Below are positions 25,473 to 34,044 of a DNA stretch of 64,000 nt, in pieces. The position numbers were made by a program, and so were the translations under genes. Positions within the stretch are counted from its first letter, which is position 1, and each line of letters begins with the position of its first letter. The notes below the pieces were generated by a model, which did not search any database, was not told the DNA's origin, and saw only the letters and a program-made list of their open reading frames with translations. This stretch comes from Paenibacillus chibensis (GTDB taxonomy: Bacteria; Bacillota; Bacilli; Paenibacillales; Paenibacillaceae): positions 62,001 through 126,000 of the forward strand of contig NZ_BIMK01000001.1 of NCBI RefSeq assembly GCF_004001045.1. The letters run 5' to 3'.

Positions 25473-25515
25473 GGTTTACTTTTGGTTACCGTCTGTCCGT
25501 TACAGGCATTCTTAG

Positions 25516-25980
25516 CTACTCGGCGCGGCCGGATTTGAAGCTATCCTCGGCGGAAAGCCCGAGCTTCTTCAAAAGCTCGACAGCCTGCCGCTTTTCCTCC
25601 ATGCCAAGGCCTTCGACGGCATGCACGAGCACCTGCTGATGATGCGGAAAAATCTTTTCGAAGAACGCACGGCCTTCCTCGGTCAGCTCCGCAAAAATCA
25701 CGCGGCGGTCATCCGGAGACGCTCTGCGGGCGAGCAGATTCTTTTTCTGAAGCTTATCGGCGACGTAAGTAATGTTTCCGCTGGAGATCAGCACCTTCTC
25801 ACCGATCTTCTGCAAAGGCTGTGGGCCTTTGTGATACAGCAGGTCCAACACGCCGAACTCGGTCGTATTCAAGCCATGGCTTTGAATGTCGCGGGTGGAA
25901 TGGGCCACCACCGAATTATAGGCACGTGCGAGTACAATAAATAATTCCAGGGACAAGTCGTCATTTGTTTTACCTGCCAT
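25516..25980 (-). CDS. MarR family transcriptional regulator
   Basis: A 154-residue dimeric repressor. The winged helix-turn-helix is centred on LQKIGEKVLISSGNITYVADKL, with the wing at RRASPDDRRVIFAELTEEG. Relatives such as MhqR sense quinones or antibiotics. GGAGG lies 8 bases before the chosen ATG. Its own promoter has a palindrome over the -10, so it is likely autoregulated. No neighbouring gene is an obvious further target. Confidence 0.88.
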   Translation of the reverse strand: MAGKTNDDLSLELFIVLARAYNSVVAHSTRDIQSHGLNTTEFGVLDLLYHKGPQPLQKIGEKVLISSGNITYVADKLQKKNLLARRASPDDRRVIFAELTEEGRAFFEKIFPHHQQVLVHAVEGLGMEEKRQAVELLKKLGLSAEDSFKSGRAE

Positions 25981-26001
25981 ACAAGAAACCTCCAAACGTA
26001 C

Positions 26002-26042
26002 TATCTTAATGCAAAGATAATGGAAAGCTGCCTGATTGTCAA
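26002..26042 (-). promoter_or_regulatory. MarR promoter with palindromic operator
   Basis: On the minus strand TTGACA (26037-26042) and TATCTT (26014-26019) are spaced by 17 bases. The -10 is one arm of the perfect palindrome TATCTT-AATGCA-AAGATA (26002-26019), close to the TATCT/AGATA arms described for MhqR sites in B. subtilis. This implies autorepression by the gene product. Confidence 0.7.
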
Positions 26043-26103
26043 TCTTTCATGATGTATAACACCGGTTGAAGGTTTTTGTAACGCTTGTTCATTCCCCTTT
26101 TTT

Positions 26104-26778
26104 TTAGGCTTCACGTTCCACGACGCTCACGCTGCCGTCGCTGTGCCCGATCACGGCCCGGGTTGCGAGTCCGATAAAAAGGCCATTATCGACCACTCCC
26201 GGCAGATGAAGAAGCTTTTGATGCAGCTCATTCGGGTTATCGATCTCACCGAAGCGGCAGTCGGCAATGTAATTGCCGTTATCCGTGACGTAAATGTTCT
26301 CGTCATCCGTTCTCAGCATGGGCTTTGCCCCCAGACGCTCCAGGGATGCCATCGTCCATTCATAGGCAAAAGGCACCATTTCAACCGGGAGCGGAAAAGT
26401 GCCGAGCTTGTCCACGAGCTTGCTCTCATCGGCGATGATGATCAACTCCTTGCTGTGGAAGGCGACGATCTTTTCCCGCAGCAGCGCACCTCCGCCGCCC
26501 TTGATCAGATGCAGACCGCGGTCCAGCTCGTCGGCTCCGTCGATCGTCAGATCAAGCCCTTGGATCCGGTCAAAAGGGATCAGCGGGATGCCCTGCTCCT
26601 TCGCCAGCTTTTCCGATGCCTTCGAGGTTGCCACGGCCTGAATAGACAGCCCCTCTCTGACCCGCTCTCCAATTTTCAGGATCGCCCAATAGGCTGTCGA
26701 GCCCGTCCCAAGTCCGACGTGCATGCCATCCTTCACGTATTCCACCGCTTTTTCCGCGGCCAATTGTTTCAGATTCAT
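26104..26778 (-). CDS. rpiA: Ribose-5-phosphate isomerase A
   Basis: Interconverts ribose-5-phosphate and ribulose-5-phosphate in the pentose phosphate pathway. A 224-residue enzyme with the phosphate/catalytic motifs GLGTGSTA (residues about 22-29), TIDGADELD (about 80-88) and KGGGGALLREK (about 93-103), the last holding the catalytic Glu. I choose the ATG at 26778; a GTG at 26787 sits almost on the GAGGAG site. It is of usual length and appears monocistronic. Confidence 0.95.
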   Translation of the reverse strand: MNLKQLAAEKAVEYVKDGMHVGLGTGSTAYWAILKIGERVREGLSIQAVATSKASEKLAKEQGIPLIPFDRIQGLDLTIDGADELDRGLHLIKGGGGALLREKIVAFHSKELIIIADESKLVDKLGTFPLPVEMVPFAYEWTMASLERLGAKPMLRTDDENIYVTDNGNYIADCRFGEIDNPNELHQKLLHLPGVVDNGLFIGLATRAVIGHSDGSVSVVEREA

Positions 26779-26846
26779 ATTCTCCACGCTCCTCTATCGA
26801 GATTTCGATCAATCTTGTAAGTTGATTAGGGTTCCTCGCTGCAACC

Positions 26847-26855
26847 TGCTATAAT
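26847..26855 (+). promoter_or_regulatory. Extended -10 promoter element
   Basis: TGCTATAAT lies 37 bases before the coiled-coil gene; no good -35 is seen, as is usual for extended -10 promoters. Confidence 0.5.
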
Positions 26856-26891
26856 CAGACATAAGATGACAACTCCTGGAGGAATTCATAC

Positions 26892-27089
26892 ATGAGAACC
26901 GAAAATCAGATCCAATCCAAAATCAATGAGCTGACCCTGCAGAAAAAATCGCTGCTGACACGCCTTGAGGCTGCACGTCCGGAGAGCACGCTGCATGATT
27001 CTTTGAATGCGCAGCTGCTGCGTCTTGAGGACATGATCAGCATGCTCGAATGGGTACTGAACGAGCCAAGCGGCAGCTATCACATGTAG
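26892..27089 (+). CDS. Small coiled-coil hypothetical protein
   Basis: A 65-residue, helix-rich protein (heptad-like Leu pattern in INELTLQKKSLLTRLEAA and LNAQLLRLEDMISMLEWVL) with no cysteine or signal. It is probably a small coiled-coil protein of unknown function. GGAGG lies 9 bases before the ATG and an extended -10 element is upstream. Confidence 0.7.
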   Translation: MRTENQIQSKINELTLQKKSLLTRLEAARPESTLHDSLNAQLLRLEDMISMLEWVLNEPSGSYHM

Positions 27090-27107
27090 TCAGTGTCCGA
27101 GCCGCTG

Positions 27108-27977
27108 CTAGGACGAAGCATGCGCCCGGAATACGTAAACAACGGAATCCGCCAGCGGCTCATATCCTATATTCATATAAATGCGATTCGAAACCGGATT
27201 GCTTAGATCCGTATACAGGGAAGCAAATTTCCCGGGACCGTCCAGTATGCTGCGGGTCAAAGCGGCCACGCAGGAGCTGGCATAGCCTTTTCCCCGAAAG
27301 TGGCGGGGTGTATAGACCATGTTTACAACGGCGCCGTGCCGGGTGGGGCGTGTTTTTTGCGCCATGGAAACCGGCCCTCCGTCATCCCATACGACAATGG
27401 CCGAACGGTCGATTCCGCTCAGAGCCATTCCCTCGGCTGCCTTCTCGCTGATCCCCCCGAGCGCTTCCTCGCAAAACTCCTGTATCCACGTGGTAATGAG
27501 CGCAGCATCGGTATGCGCGGCCAGCCGGCAATTTCCGGGGCTGACCGGGACCGGCTTGACCTCGCTGCAGCCATACACTCTCTGATCCATCTCTGTTTCG
27601 TAATCCTGCTTGACGTTTCTTTTCCAAGCTTCAGCGAACGCATCTGCCACACGGCGAATGCCGATGATGCCAGGAATATGCACATCATTCAGATGGCTGA
27701 TATAGGCTGCGGCAGCATCACAGCAGGCTGCCAGCTTCTCCGAAGCGGCATCCGAAGATGCGCTGAGAATCAGGTGGGACTGCGTCTGAAGCATGATCAG
27801 CAGCGGCTGATCCCCTTCGTCGACCGAAGCCAGGAAATAAGTATCCGGGCTGCGTTCATCCTCGATCAGTCTGTATAACACGCCAAGCGGAAGATTATTC
27901 AGCAGCTCCTCTTCCATCAGGACGGCCTCCACATGCTCCAGAAATATGCTGGAATCCGTAAATCTCTTCACCTGCAT
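27108..27977 (-). CDS. GNAT family N-acetyltransferase
   Basis: A 289-residue protein with a C-terminal GNAT domain: the acetyl-CoA loop is VNMVYTPRHFRGKGYASSCV near residues 215-235 and NPVSNRIYMNIGYEP ends it. The N-terminal 130 residues form a separate, unrecognised domain, as in the two-domain acetyltransferases related to YkwB or FR47-like proteins. Substrate unknown. The ribosome site (AGAGG) is close to the ATG. Confidence 0.8.
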   Translation of the reverse strand: MQVKRFTDSSIFLEHVEAVLMEEELLNNLPLGVLYRLIEDERSPDTYFLASVDEGDQPLLIMLQTQSHLILSASSDAASEKLAACCDAAAAYISHLNDVHIPGIIGIRRVADAFAEAWKRNVKQDYETEMDQRVYGCSEVKPVPVSPGNCRLAAHTDAALITTWIQEFCEEALGGISEKAAEGMALSGIDRSAIVVWDDGGPVSMAQKTRPTRHGAVVNMVYTPRHFRGKGYASSCVAALTRSILDGPGKFASLYTDLSNPVSNRIYMNIGYEPLADSVVYVFRAHASS

Positions 27978-28082
27978 TTCCTCTGCCCCTTCCTGTTTCT
28001 CTTCATTTAACCATGTATTGGAAAGTCGAATTACACGGGAATCGGATTCTCATTACGGTTCGCCGCTTCACAAGCCGAATAT

Positions 28083-28517
28083 TCAAGCCTGCGTCCGCTG
28101 GAACGTTAACGCTTGCTCCAGCCGGGAGAGCGCCGCGTCTTCTTCTTCGTTTCTCACGGACTCGCGAAAGGGCGCAATGTTGACGGCTTCTCCTTTGAGC
28201 GAAAATTCGGAGCAGGTATGCTCCATAATCTGCACGGCATGATCCAGCTTCAGCTCGCTGATCGTTCCGTTCACTCTGCACAATGAGACGCGTACACTTC
28301 CCTGCGGCTCCTGATAAACGGCCTCGAGCAGCGGCGTCATGCGTGCGGATTCGTTGCCATCCGACTGCCTTGTCACCTGCACCGTGTAAGACGAAACCGC
28401 CGGGATCGCCCCTTTCGCCTTCCGCTGGTCGGCAATAATTCTTGAGTTTCTCCAGGCAAGCCAACCCGCGGCCGCGAGTATCAATACTCCGAGTACATAT
28501 CCGATAGTTACAATCAA
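28083..28517 (-). CDS. Single-pass membrane hypothetical protein
   Basis: A 144-residue protein with an N-terminal membrane helix (IVTIGYVLGVLILAAAGWLAW) and a soluble tail ending in a charged helix (RESVRNEEEDAALSRLEQAL). I do not recognise it. The TTG at 28517 is 5 bases from AAGGTG and is my preferred start; an ATG at 28535 would add six residues. Confidence 0.6.
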   Translation of the reverse strand: MIVTIGYVLGVLILAAAGWLAWRNSRIIADQRKAKGAIPAVSSYTVQVTRQSDGNESARMTPLLEAVYQEPQGSVRVSLCRVNGTISELKLDHAVQIMEHTCSEFSLKGEAVNIAPFRESVRNEEEDAALSRLEQALTFQRTQA

Positions 28518-28556
28518 TTCTTCACCTTCATCCAATCATTTCAATATTCAGGCTTG

Positions 28557-29081
28557 CTACAGCTTCTTCAGCATATGAATATCTTCCGGCTCCATACGGA
28601 ACAACTCCTCGTCCACCCTGTCGGTGATTCGGCCGCCGCTTGCCATGTAGAAATTCACCGCCGACTCTGTTTCGGTGGAAGATATGTACAGGTAAGAGGC
28701 ACCGCGGCGTTTCGCTTCCCTGCCGAGCTCCTCCATAATCCGCGTACCGATGCCCTGTCTCCGATAAGAGCGGCTCACGTACATCAGGTCCACCTGAAGC
28801 TGGTCCATTTGTTCGCCGCGAAACCGGTGCCCGAGGACGCCGAAGCCGGCCAGCGTATCTCCGTCGAAAGCACCGTAAGCGATGCCTCCGCTCCTGAGTT
28901 CCTTTTCAAAACGCTCGATCATTTCAGCGGTGTGCGCCTCATCCCATGTCCCGCATTCATGCCCGGCCGCCACGGCTTCAAGCTCTCCGCCGTTCATTTT
29001 ATAGATTTTGCCGATCGTTTCGGATCTGTCGATCTGGCGGATCAACGCCGACTCATCGGCATGCATTTGTCTGATAATCAT
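28557..29081 (-). CDS. GNAT family N-acetyltransferase
   Basis: A 174-residue acetyltransferase. The acetyl-CoA motif is VDLMYVSRSYRRQGIGTRIMEEL near residues 97-119, and ETESAVNFYMASGG is the C-terminal motif. Substrate unknown; small metabolites or antibiotics are typical. GGAGG lies 9 bases before the ATG. It is followed by the membrane protein gene, with a 39-base gap, on the same strand. Confidence 0.85.
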   Translation of the reverse strand: MIIRQMHADESALIRQIDRSETIGKIYKMNGGELEAVAAGHECGTWDEAHTAEMIERFEKELRSGGIAYGAFDGDTLAGFGVLGHRFRGEQMDQLQVDLMYVSRSYRRQGIGTRIMEELGREAKRRGASYLYISSTETESAVNFYMASGGRITDRVDEELFRMEPEDIHMLKKL

Positions 29082-29198
29082 AAGAAATTCCCTCCATATT
29101 TTGGTGAAATCGAAGCTTCTTTGATTACCTTACAGTGGAAATGCAGTTATTGCATATATAATTGCAAACCAGCCCCCTTCTTACTGACTCCATTATAC

Positions 29199-29232
29199 AA
29201 AAAAAACAGCCTTCGGCTAAGTGCCGAGGCTG
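29199..29232 (-). terminator. Terminator of the EamA transporter gene
   Basis: On the minus strand CAGCCTCGGC/GCCGAAGGCTG (one bulge) is followed by eight T. Confidence 0.85.
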
Positions 29233-29305
29233 AAAAAAAGAAGAGATGTCTATACGTTTACATTACCCTGTACCGTAAAGCTCAATCTTGCATTCCGTTA
29301 AAAAT

Positions 29306-30223
29306 CTATAGATGCGCCGCACTTTCCGATTGCTCGTAAACCGGCGGCCTCTTTTTTCTCGATAAGCGGATCTGCGGGATGGCGATGCCGATGAAAATAA
29401 GCACGATGCCGAACCACTGCAGGCTGCTCACATGCTCGTGGACCAGCAGCACGGATGCCACAACCGCCGCAGGCAGCTCGGCCGCTCCCAGGATCGCGCC
29501 TGTGCCGGAGCCTACCTTCGGCATACCGATCGCGAAAAAGAGCACCGGAATCAGGATGCCGAGAATACCAAGAATCAGGCCGTATTTCCACAGTCCCGCT
29601 CCCAAAGCCCCATCCCACAAAAACGCGGGAGAGAAGACCGATAATACGATGACGCCCGAGCCCGTTGTCATGAAGAAGCTTTTATTAAAAGCAGGAACCG
29701 TCGTACCGACGCGTCCGCTGACAAACATATACAGCGCAAACGTGAACGCGGCCAGCAGACCGTAAACAACGCCCTTCGTGTCCAGCGGACCGGTACTTTC
29801 TCCGATGACGCCTCCCGCAAGCAGCGTTCCGAGGATCAAAATCACAATGGAGATGATTTTGCTGCGGCTTGGGATGCGGCGATCCGCGGCGGCTTCCATC
29901 AATACGCCGATCCATGTGAATTGGAACAGCAGCACCACGGCAATCGAAGCTGGCAGCCGCTCAACGGCTTTGCCGTAAAAGACAGACGTGCCGCTCATGG
30001 TAATGCCAACCGCAAGAAGTGCAAGCCACTGCTTCGGGGCAATCTTTTTCCGGGAGAATATCAGCATCAGCACCAGCAGCAATGACCAGCCAAAAACATA
30101 TTGGCCTCCCAGCATTTGGCTGACCGTGAAACCTTCCTTCATGCCGACCTTCATAATAGAGGAAAGCACGCCGTAGCTGCATGCACCAATCAGTATGAGC
30201 AGCGAGTATTTGAGCTTGTTCAA
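29306..30223 (-). CDS. EamA/DMT family transporter
   Basis: A 305-residue membrane protein with ten predicted helices in two EamA halves, a drug/metabolite exporter of unknown cargo. The start (KYSLLILIGACSYGVLSSIMKVG) and the C-terminal LLVHEHVSSLQWFGIVLIFIGIA are typical of the family. Translation probably begins at the TTG at 30223, 8 bases after GGAGG; the frame open upstream to 30373 lies in the regulated leader. A leader with a terminator precedes it. Confidence 0.85.
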   Translation of the reverse strand: MNKLKYSLLILIGACSYGVLSSIMKVGMKEGFTVSQMLGGQYVFGWSLLLVLMLIFSRKKIAPKQWLALLAVGITMSGTSVFYGKAVERLPASIAVVLLFQFTWIGVLMEAAADRRIPSRSKIISIVILILGTLLAGGVIGESTGPLDTKGVVYGLLAAFTFALYMFVSGRVGTTVPAFNKSFFMTTGSGVIVLSVFSPAFLWDGALGAGLWKYGLILGILGILIPVLFFAIGMPKVGSGTGAILGAAELPAAVVASVLLVHEHVSSLQWFGIVLIFIGIAIPQIRLSRKKRPPVYEQSESAAHL

Positions 30224-30407
30224 ATGGATAACCTCCTGATGCCAATATAGCGCAACAACCAAAAGCCCCCTGTCGGTTAGGACAGGGGGCGAACGAAACC
30301 GATGACCCTTTGGGGCCGCCGTTAAAATTTCGCCACTCGCGAACGAATCGGAGTTTAAAAACGGATGCTGCACAATCGTGATGTTGAATTGAACCTTTCG
30401 AAATGAA
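30224..30407 (-). promoter_or_regulatory. Attenuator-like leader of the EamA gene (possible riboswitch)
   Basis: Between the promoter and the TTG lies a leader of about 180 bases. It contains a hairpin TTCGC-GAGTG-GCGAA, a hairpin GGCCCCAAAGGGTC, and a terminator GCCCCCTGTC/GACAGGGGGC (30265-30290) followed by TTTTGGTTG, all before the ribosome site. A terminator inside a leader suggests regulated read-through. I could not match it to a named riboswitch class or T-box. Confidence 0.5.
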
Positions 30408-30436
30408 ATTCTAAATCATTATGTTATAAGCGTCAA
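30408..30436 (-). promoter_or_regulatory. Promoter of the EamA leader
   Basis: On the minus strand TTGACG (30431-30436) and TAGAAT (30408-30413) are separated by 17 bases. Confidence 0.65.
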
Positions 30437-30471
30437 TGAGTTACGTTAGCAGAATAAAGCACATGGCCGGG

Positions 30472-31017
30472 TTACGGTTTGGAATAAACATGGGAGACAT
30501 CTTCCCAGTCCCCCTGGCTTTGCTTCCAGATGTGCTGGTTGCGGCTGCCGCGGAAAGAGAGGGACAGGTCCCGCTGCGAAAGCTCGAATCTGCCGTCCAC
30601 AAGCACGTCACAGCAGGCCAGAAGCTCCCTTTGATCCGGATCCGGGCTGCTGCGCAGCGCATCCAGTGTATAACCCGTGTATGCCCAAATATGCTTGCCT
30701 CTTCGGCGCAGCTCGCCGGCGACGCGGACCATGCCTGCAGCTTGAATGAAGGGATCCCCGCCCGATAAGGTAATATCTGTCAGGGGATTGCTGCCCGCCT
30801 CGTTCACGACGTCTTCAATCGCAAGCAGCCTGCCGCTTCGCATGCTCCACGACTCGGGATTATGGCAGCCGGCGCATTGGTGCGGGCAGCCGGCACAAAA
30901 GATAACGGTACGCAAGCCTTCCCCATCGACCGCGCTGTCATGAATGATATCCATAACCCACACCCCGCTCTGATTCCGCCGCTCCGCAGCAGGAGCTCCT
31001 GCATTCGGACATCGCAT
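30472..31017 (-). CDS. nrdG: Anaerobic ribonucleotide reductase activase
   Basis: Radical-SAM enzyme that creates the glycyl radical on NrdD. A 181-residue protein with the iron-sulfur motif in FCAGCPHQCAGCHNPESW near residues 40-55 (four Cys) and TLSGGDPFIQ as the GGDP motif. The ATG at 31017 has GGGAG 6 bases away; a GTG at 31032 would overlap the nrdD stop. nrdD is 12 bases upstream, so they form one operon. Confidence 0.93.
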   Translation of the reverse strand: MRCPNAGAPAAERRNQSGVWVMDIIHDSAVDGEGLRTVIFCAGCPHQCAGCHNPESWSMRSGRLLAIEDVVNEAGSNPLTDITLSGGDPFIQAAGMVRVAGELRRRGKHIWAYTGYTLDALRSSPDPDQRELLACCDVLVDGRFELSQRDLSLSFRGSRNQHIWKQSQGDWEDVSHVYSKP

Positions 31018-31028
31018 ACGCGTCTCCC

Positions 31029-32888
31029 TCACTTTCCGTGTTTAATCCGGTCCGCTTCCTCGGCGCGCTTGGCCGGATTCCATTTATCCATATCCCCCAC
31101 CAAATAGCCCGTAATGCGGCGGATCCGCTCCACTTGTCCATCCGGACTGCCGCAAACCGGGCAGTCACCATCGATGATTCCGGTGTGCCCGCAGGATCGG
31201 CAGCGGTCCACCGGATGATTGATCGAGCCGTAACCGATCTGATGCTCCGCCATACAGCGGACAATCCGGTCCAAGGCGGCTGTATTATGTATGACAGCCC
31301 CATCCAGCTCGACATAAATGATGTGCCCTGCGTTGCACAGCTCATGATACGGAGCTTCCAAGGCGATTTTTTGAACGACCGTAATGGGGTAATAGACCGG
31401 AATATGGAATGAATTGGTGTAATAGTCTCTATCGGTCACGCCCGATATCGTGCCATAATCGCGCCGGTCCTTTTTCACGAATTTGCCGGACAACCCCTCC
31501 GCCGGTGTGGCAATCAGGGAAAAATTCAATCCGGTTGCCTCCGTTTCACAGTCCATCCGGCGCCGCATCGCGCCGATGATGGTAAGTCCCTGCCGCTGAA
31601 GCTCCGGATCCTGTCCATGATGCTGTCCGTAGAGAGCAGTCAAGGCTTCCGCCAGACCGATAAACCCGACGCTCAGCGTCCCCTGCCGCAGCACGGATTC
31701 CAACCCATCCTGGGGAGCGAGCCTTTCCCCTCCCCGCCATACCCCTTGGGAATACAGAAACCGGAAGCTTCCGGACGATTTTGCGCACTGGTATTCATAT
31801 CGTTCCAGCAGCTGCCTGACCGCCAGATCCATCGCCCATTCGAGCCGGGCTTCAAAATCCGCAGGAGACGAGGACATCAGGGCCAGCCGGACCAGATTAA
31901 TGGTGGTGAAAGAGAGATTCCCTCGTCCGACCGCATTCTCTTCCCCGTTCACGTTGCCCATGACCCGGGTTCGGCAGCCCATATAGCACGCCTCGCTTTC
32001 GCGCGTTCCCTGATCGTACATCTTGTTGAAACGGGAATCCAGGAAGGCGAAATTCGGAAACATTCTTTGCGCGGTGGTCTCCAGAGCCAGCCGGTACAAA
32101 TCATAATTCGGGTCCTCGGGCCGGAAATTCACGCCCGTTTTCACCTTAAAGATCTGAATGGGGAAGATCGGCGTTTCTCCATGCCCGAGTCCTCGCTGCG
32201 TAGCCAGAAGCAGCTGTTTGACGAGCATGCGGCCGCATGGGGTGGTGTCCGTACCGTAATTGATCGAAATAAAAGGGACCTGTCCCCCGCCGCGCGAATG
32301 CATCGAATTCGCATTATGGATGAAGGCTTCGCATGCCTGAAAGACGTCCCTTTCCGTCATGCTCCAGGCCTTTTGTTGACGGTCATAGTGCTCGGCCAGA
32401 GGCAGCTCCTCCAGCATGCGCAGCTTATTTTCATAGGTTTTCTGCACATAGGGCGCCAAATCCGCATCAAACATCGGAAACGCTTGTCCGCCATGCTGCT
32501 GGTTCTGATTTGCCTGTAAAATAATAGACGCAAGCGCAAGCGCGCTCTTGATATCCTTAGGCTCCCGCATGTGGCCATGCCCCGTGTTGAAGCCTCCCCG
32601 CAGCAGCTTGCCTAGCGGAATCTGACAGCAGGTCGTCGTTCCGGCCGCGTAAAAATCGAGATCATGGGGATATATAATATTTCCGTTTACAGCTTCTCTG
32701 ATTTCCGGAGACAACAAATGCCGGATGGCGTATAATCTGGCGCTCTCGCTGCCGATCTTCCCCATTAGACCCATCGGGGACCTTCCGTCCACGTTGGCGT
32801 TTTCCTGCAGCAAATCCATGTTGCCGGCGTGAATCATCTCATGAATGGATTGCCATAACGGCTCCGGACCTACGTTGAATGGGCTCAT
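31029..32888 (-). CDS. nrdD: Anaerobic ribonucleoside-triphosphate reductase
   Basis: Class III enzyme reducing NTPs to dNTPs under anaerobic conditions with a glycyl radical. A 619-residue protein with the radical-site motif RRITGYLVGD near the C-terminus and the zinc site CRSCGHTGIIDGDCPVCG just before it. The N-terminus starts directly with the catalytic barrel (MSPFNVGPEPL); no ATP-cone domain is seen, so allosteric activity control may differ. GGAGG lies 7 bases before the ATG. A pair of NrdR boxes overlaps the promoter region. Confidence 0.93.
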   Translation of the reverse strand: MSPFNVGPEPLWQSIHEMIHAGNMDLLQENANVDGRSPMGLMGKIGSESARLYAIRHLLSPEIREAVNGNIIYPHDLDFYAAGTTTCCQIPLGKLLRGGFNTGHGHMREPKDIKSALALASIILQANQNQQHGGQAFPMFDADLAPYVQKTYENKLRMLEELPLAEHYDRQQKAWSMTERDVFQACEAFIHNANSMHSRGGGQVPFISINYGTDTTPCGRMLVKQLLLATQRGLGHGETPIFPIQIFKVKTGVNFRPEDPNYDLYRLALETTAQRMFPNFAFLDSRFNKMYDQGTRESEACYMGCRTRVMGNVNGEENAVGRGNLSFTTINLVRLALMSSSPADFEARLEWAMDLAVRQLLERYEYQCAKSSGSFRFLYSQGVWRGGERLAPQDGLESVLRQGTLSVGFIGLAEALTALYGQHHGQDPELQRQGLTIIGAMRRRMDCETEATGLNFSLIATPAEGLSGKFVKKDRRDYGTISGVTDRDYYTNSFHIPVYYPITVVQKIALEAPYHELCNAGHIIYVELDGAVIHNTAALDRIVRCMAEHQIGYGSINHPVDRCRSCGHTGIIDGDCPVCGSPDGQVERIRRITGYLVGDMDKWNPAKRAEEADRIKHGK

Positions 32889-32936
32889 TAACGTTCCTCC
32901 TTCACTGTGATCATGCTTGGTTTGATTTTCGCCAAG

Positions 32937-32983
32937 CACTATATATAGTATATATTTCCGATTATCATCACTATATATATTGT
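32937..32983 (-). promoter_or_regulatory. Tandem NrdR boxes upstream of nrdDG
   Basis: Two near-identical 15-mers, CACTATATATAGTAT (32937-32951) and CACTATATATATTGT (32969-32983), begin exactly 32 bp apart, three helical turns. This matches the paired AT-rich NrdR box arrangement known upstream of ribonucleotide reductase genes, so NrdR repression by dATP/ATP status is expected. Confidence 0.85.
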
Positions 32984-33026
32984 CACAGCCAAAAAAAAGA
33001 ATGAGCAGCAATTCAGTTTGGACTGC

Positions 33027-33977
33027 TCAGACATGCTTGGTCATGACTGAAATGAACAGGGGACCCGGCATAAAACCAAGCTGATAGCACAAGGATTCAT
33101 GCGGATGCCCGTGCATGACTCTGATCCGCAGCAGCGGCTGCCCCTGTCTTCTTAACATCGTCAGCGCTTTTTGCACCATCCGGGTCGCCAGGCCCTGACC
33201 ACGGTATGCCTTCATGACGGTTAGCTGCTGAATCGACGGACAGCCGGACTGCATGCCGATGACACAGACCCCGATTAATGCGCGCGTCGACGTATCATAC
33301 AGCAGACTCGAGGCCTGCGTCGTCTCCTCTGTCATGCAGGCACTATCTTGCCTGAGCTTGGACAGCACGCCTGCAAAAGTAGCCTCCTCCTGCTTACTTC
33401 CCTCTTCAAAACACGCATGCTTGAACAAAAACAACCCGATCTCCCGTTCAAGCACAAGCCTGCGTTCTCCGCCTTCCATACGGGCTTCCACAGCGTGACT
33501 TGCTGTGCTGCCCATCGATTGGAGGTCATATTCTTCCGTTGGCCGCTGCATCCAGCGATGCCGGTGGGGAGCGGGATAGAAGCCGGCTCGCATATAGGCC
33601 TCCTCCTGATCCGCGAAGACTTCATAGGCCCGGATTCCAAGCGATCCCCTTCCTCTTGACGTCTGCCGGATCGCCTCGACCACAGCTAGGATAAACCGGG
33701 GATCAACCGGATGGGGTGGGATCGTGAACAAATCCCGGATTTCACTGCCGGAAAGAGCTGCGCCGCCGATCACTCTGCCGTTTCTTTTCAGCCAGTAAGG
33801 CATGACGCCTGCAGGCAGAACTGAAGCGATGTCCCGCGGCAACACGATCCCCGCAGCCATCGGCTTGGCGTAAATGTGCAGGTAGCACTCCCACTCTTCC
33901 GGTGCAGCTTCACAAATGCATATGGATTCGGTCGGCTCCCCGTGCGGGCTTGCTTCAAGCCCATCCTTTCTGTTCAT
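33027..33977 (-). CDS. GNAT-domain protein
   Basis: A 316-residue protein with a C-terminal acetyltransferase domain: the acetyl-CoA loop is QLTVMKAYRGQGLATRMVQ near residues 260-278, and HPHESLCYQLGF ends it. The N-terminal half may be a second, degenerate GNAT domain (VLPAGVMPYWLKRNGRVIGG). Substrate unknown. GGAGG lies 6 bases before the ATG. It lies 138 bases upstream of nrdD on the same strand, but the NrdR boxes give nrdD its own promoter. Confidence 0.75.
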   Translation of the reverse strand: MNRKDGLEASPHGEPTESICICEAAPEEWECYLHIYAKPMAAGIVLPRDIASVLPAGVMPYWLKRNGRVIGGAALSGSEIRDLFTIPPHPVDPRFILAVVEAIRQTSRGRGSLGIRAYEVFADQEEAYMRAGFYPAPHRHRWMQRPTEEYDLQSMGSTASHAVEARMEGGERRLVLEREIGLFLFKHACFEEGSKQEEATFAGVLSKLRQDSACMTEETTQASSLLYDTSTRALIGVCVIGMQSGCPSIQQLTVMKAYRGQGLATRMVQKALTMLRRQGQPLLRIRVMHGHPHESLCYQLGFMPGPLFISVMTKHV

Positions 33978-34044
33978 GCCGGACCTCCTTCTGTTCAATT
34001 GGTAGGTTTTCTTATAGTTTACGGTCCGGCTATCCGTTTTCATG

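Noticed and set aside
30224..30373. An upstream in-frame extension of the EamA gene (50 residues)
   Set aside because: It lies within the leader and terminator, has no ribosome site and no membrane character; the TTG at 30223 has GGAGG at the right distance.
30224..30413. T-box or guanidine-I riboswitch in the EamA leader
   Set aside because: Neither the T-box antiterminator sequence nor the conserved guanidine-I segments could be found by eye.
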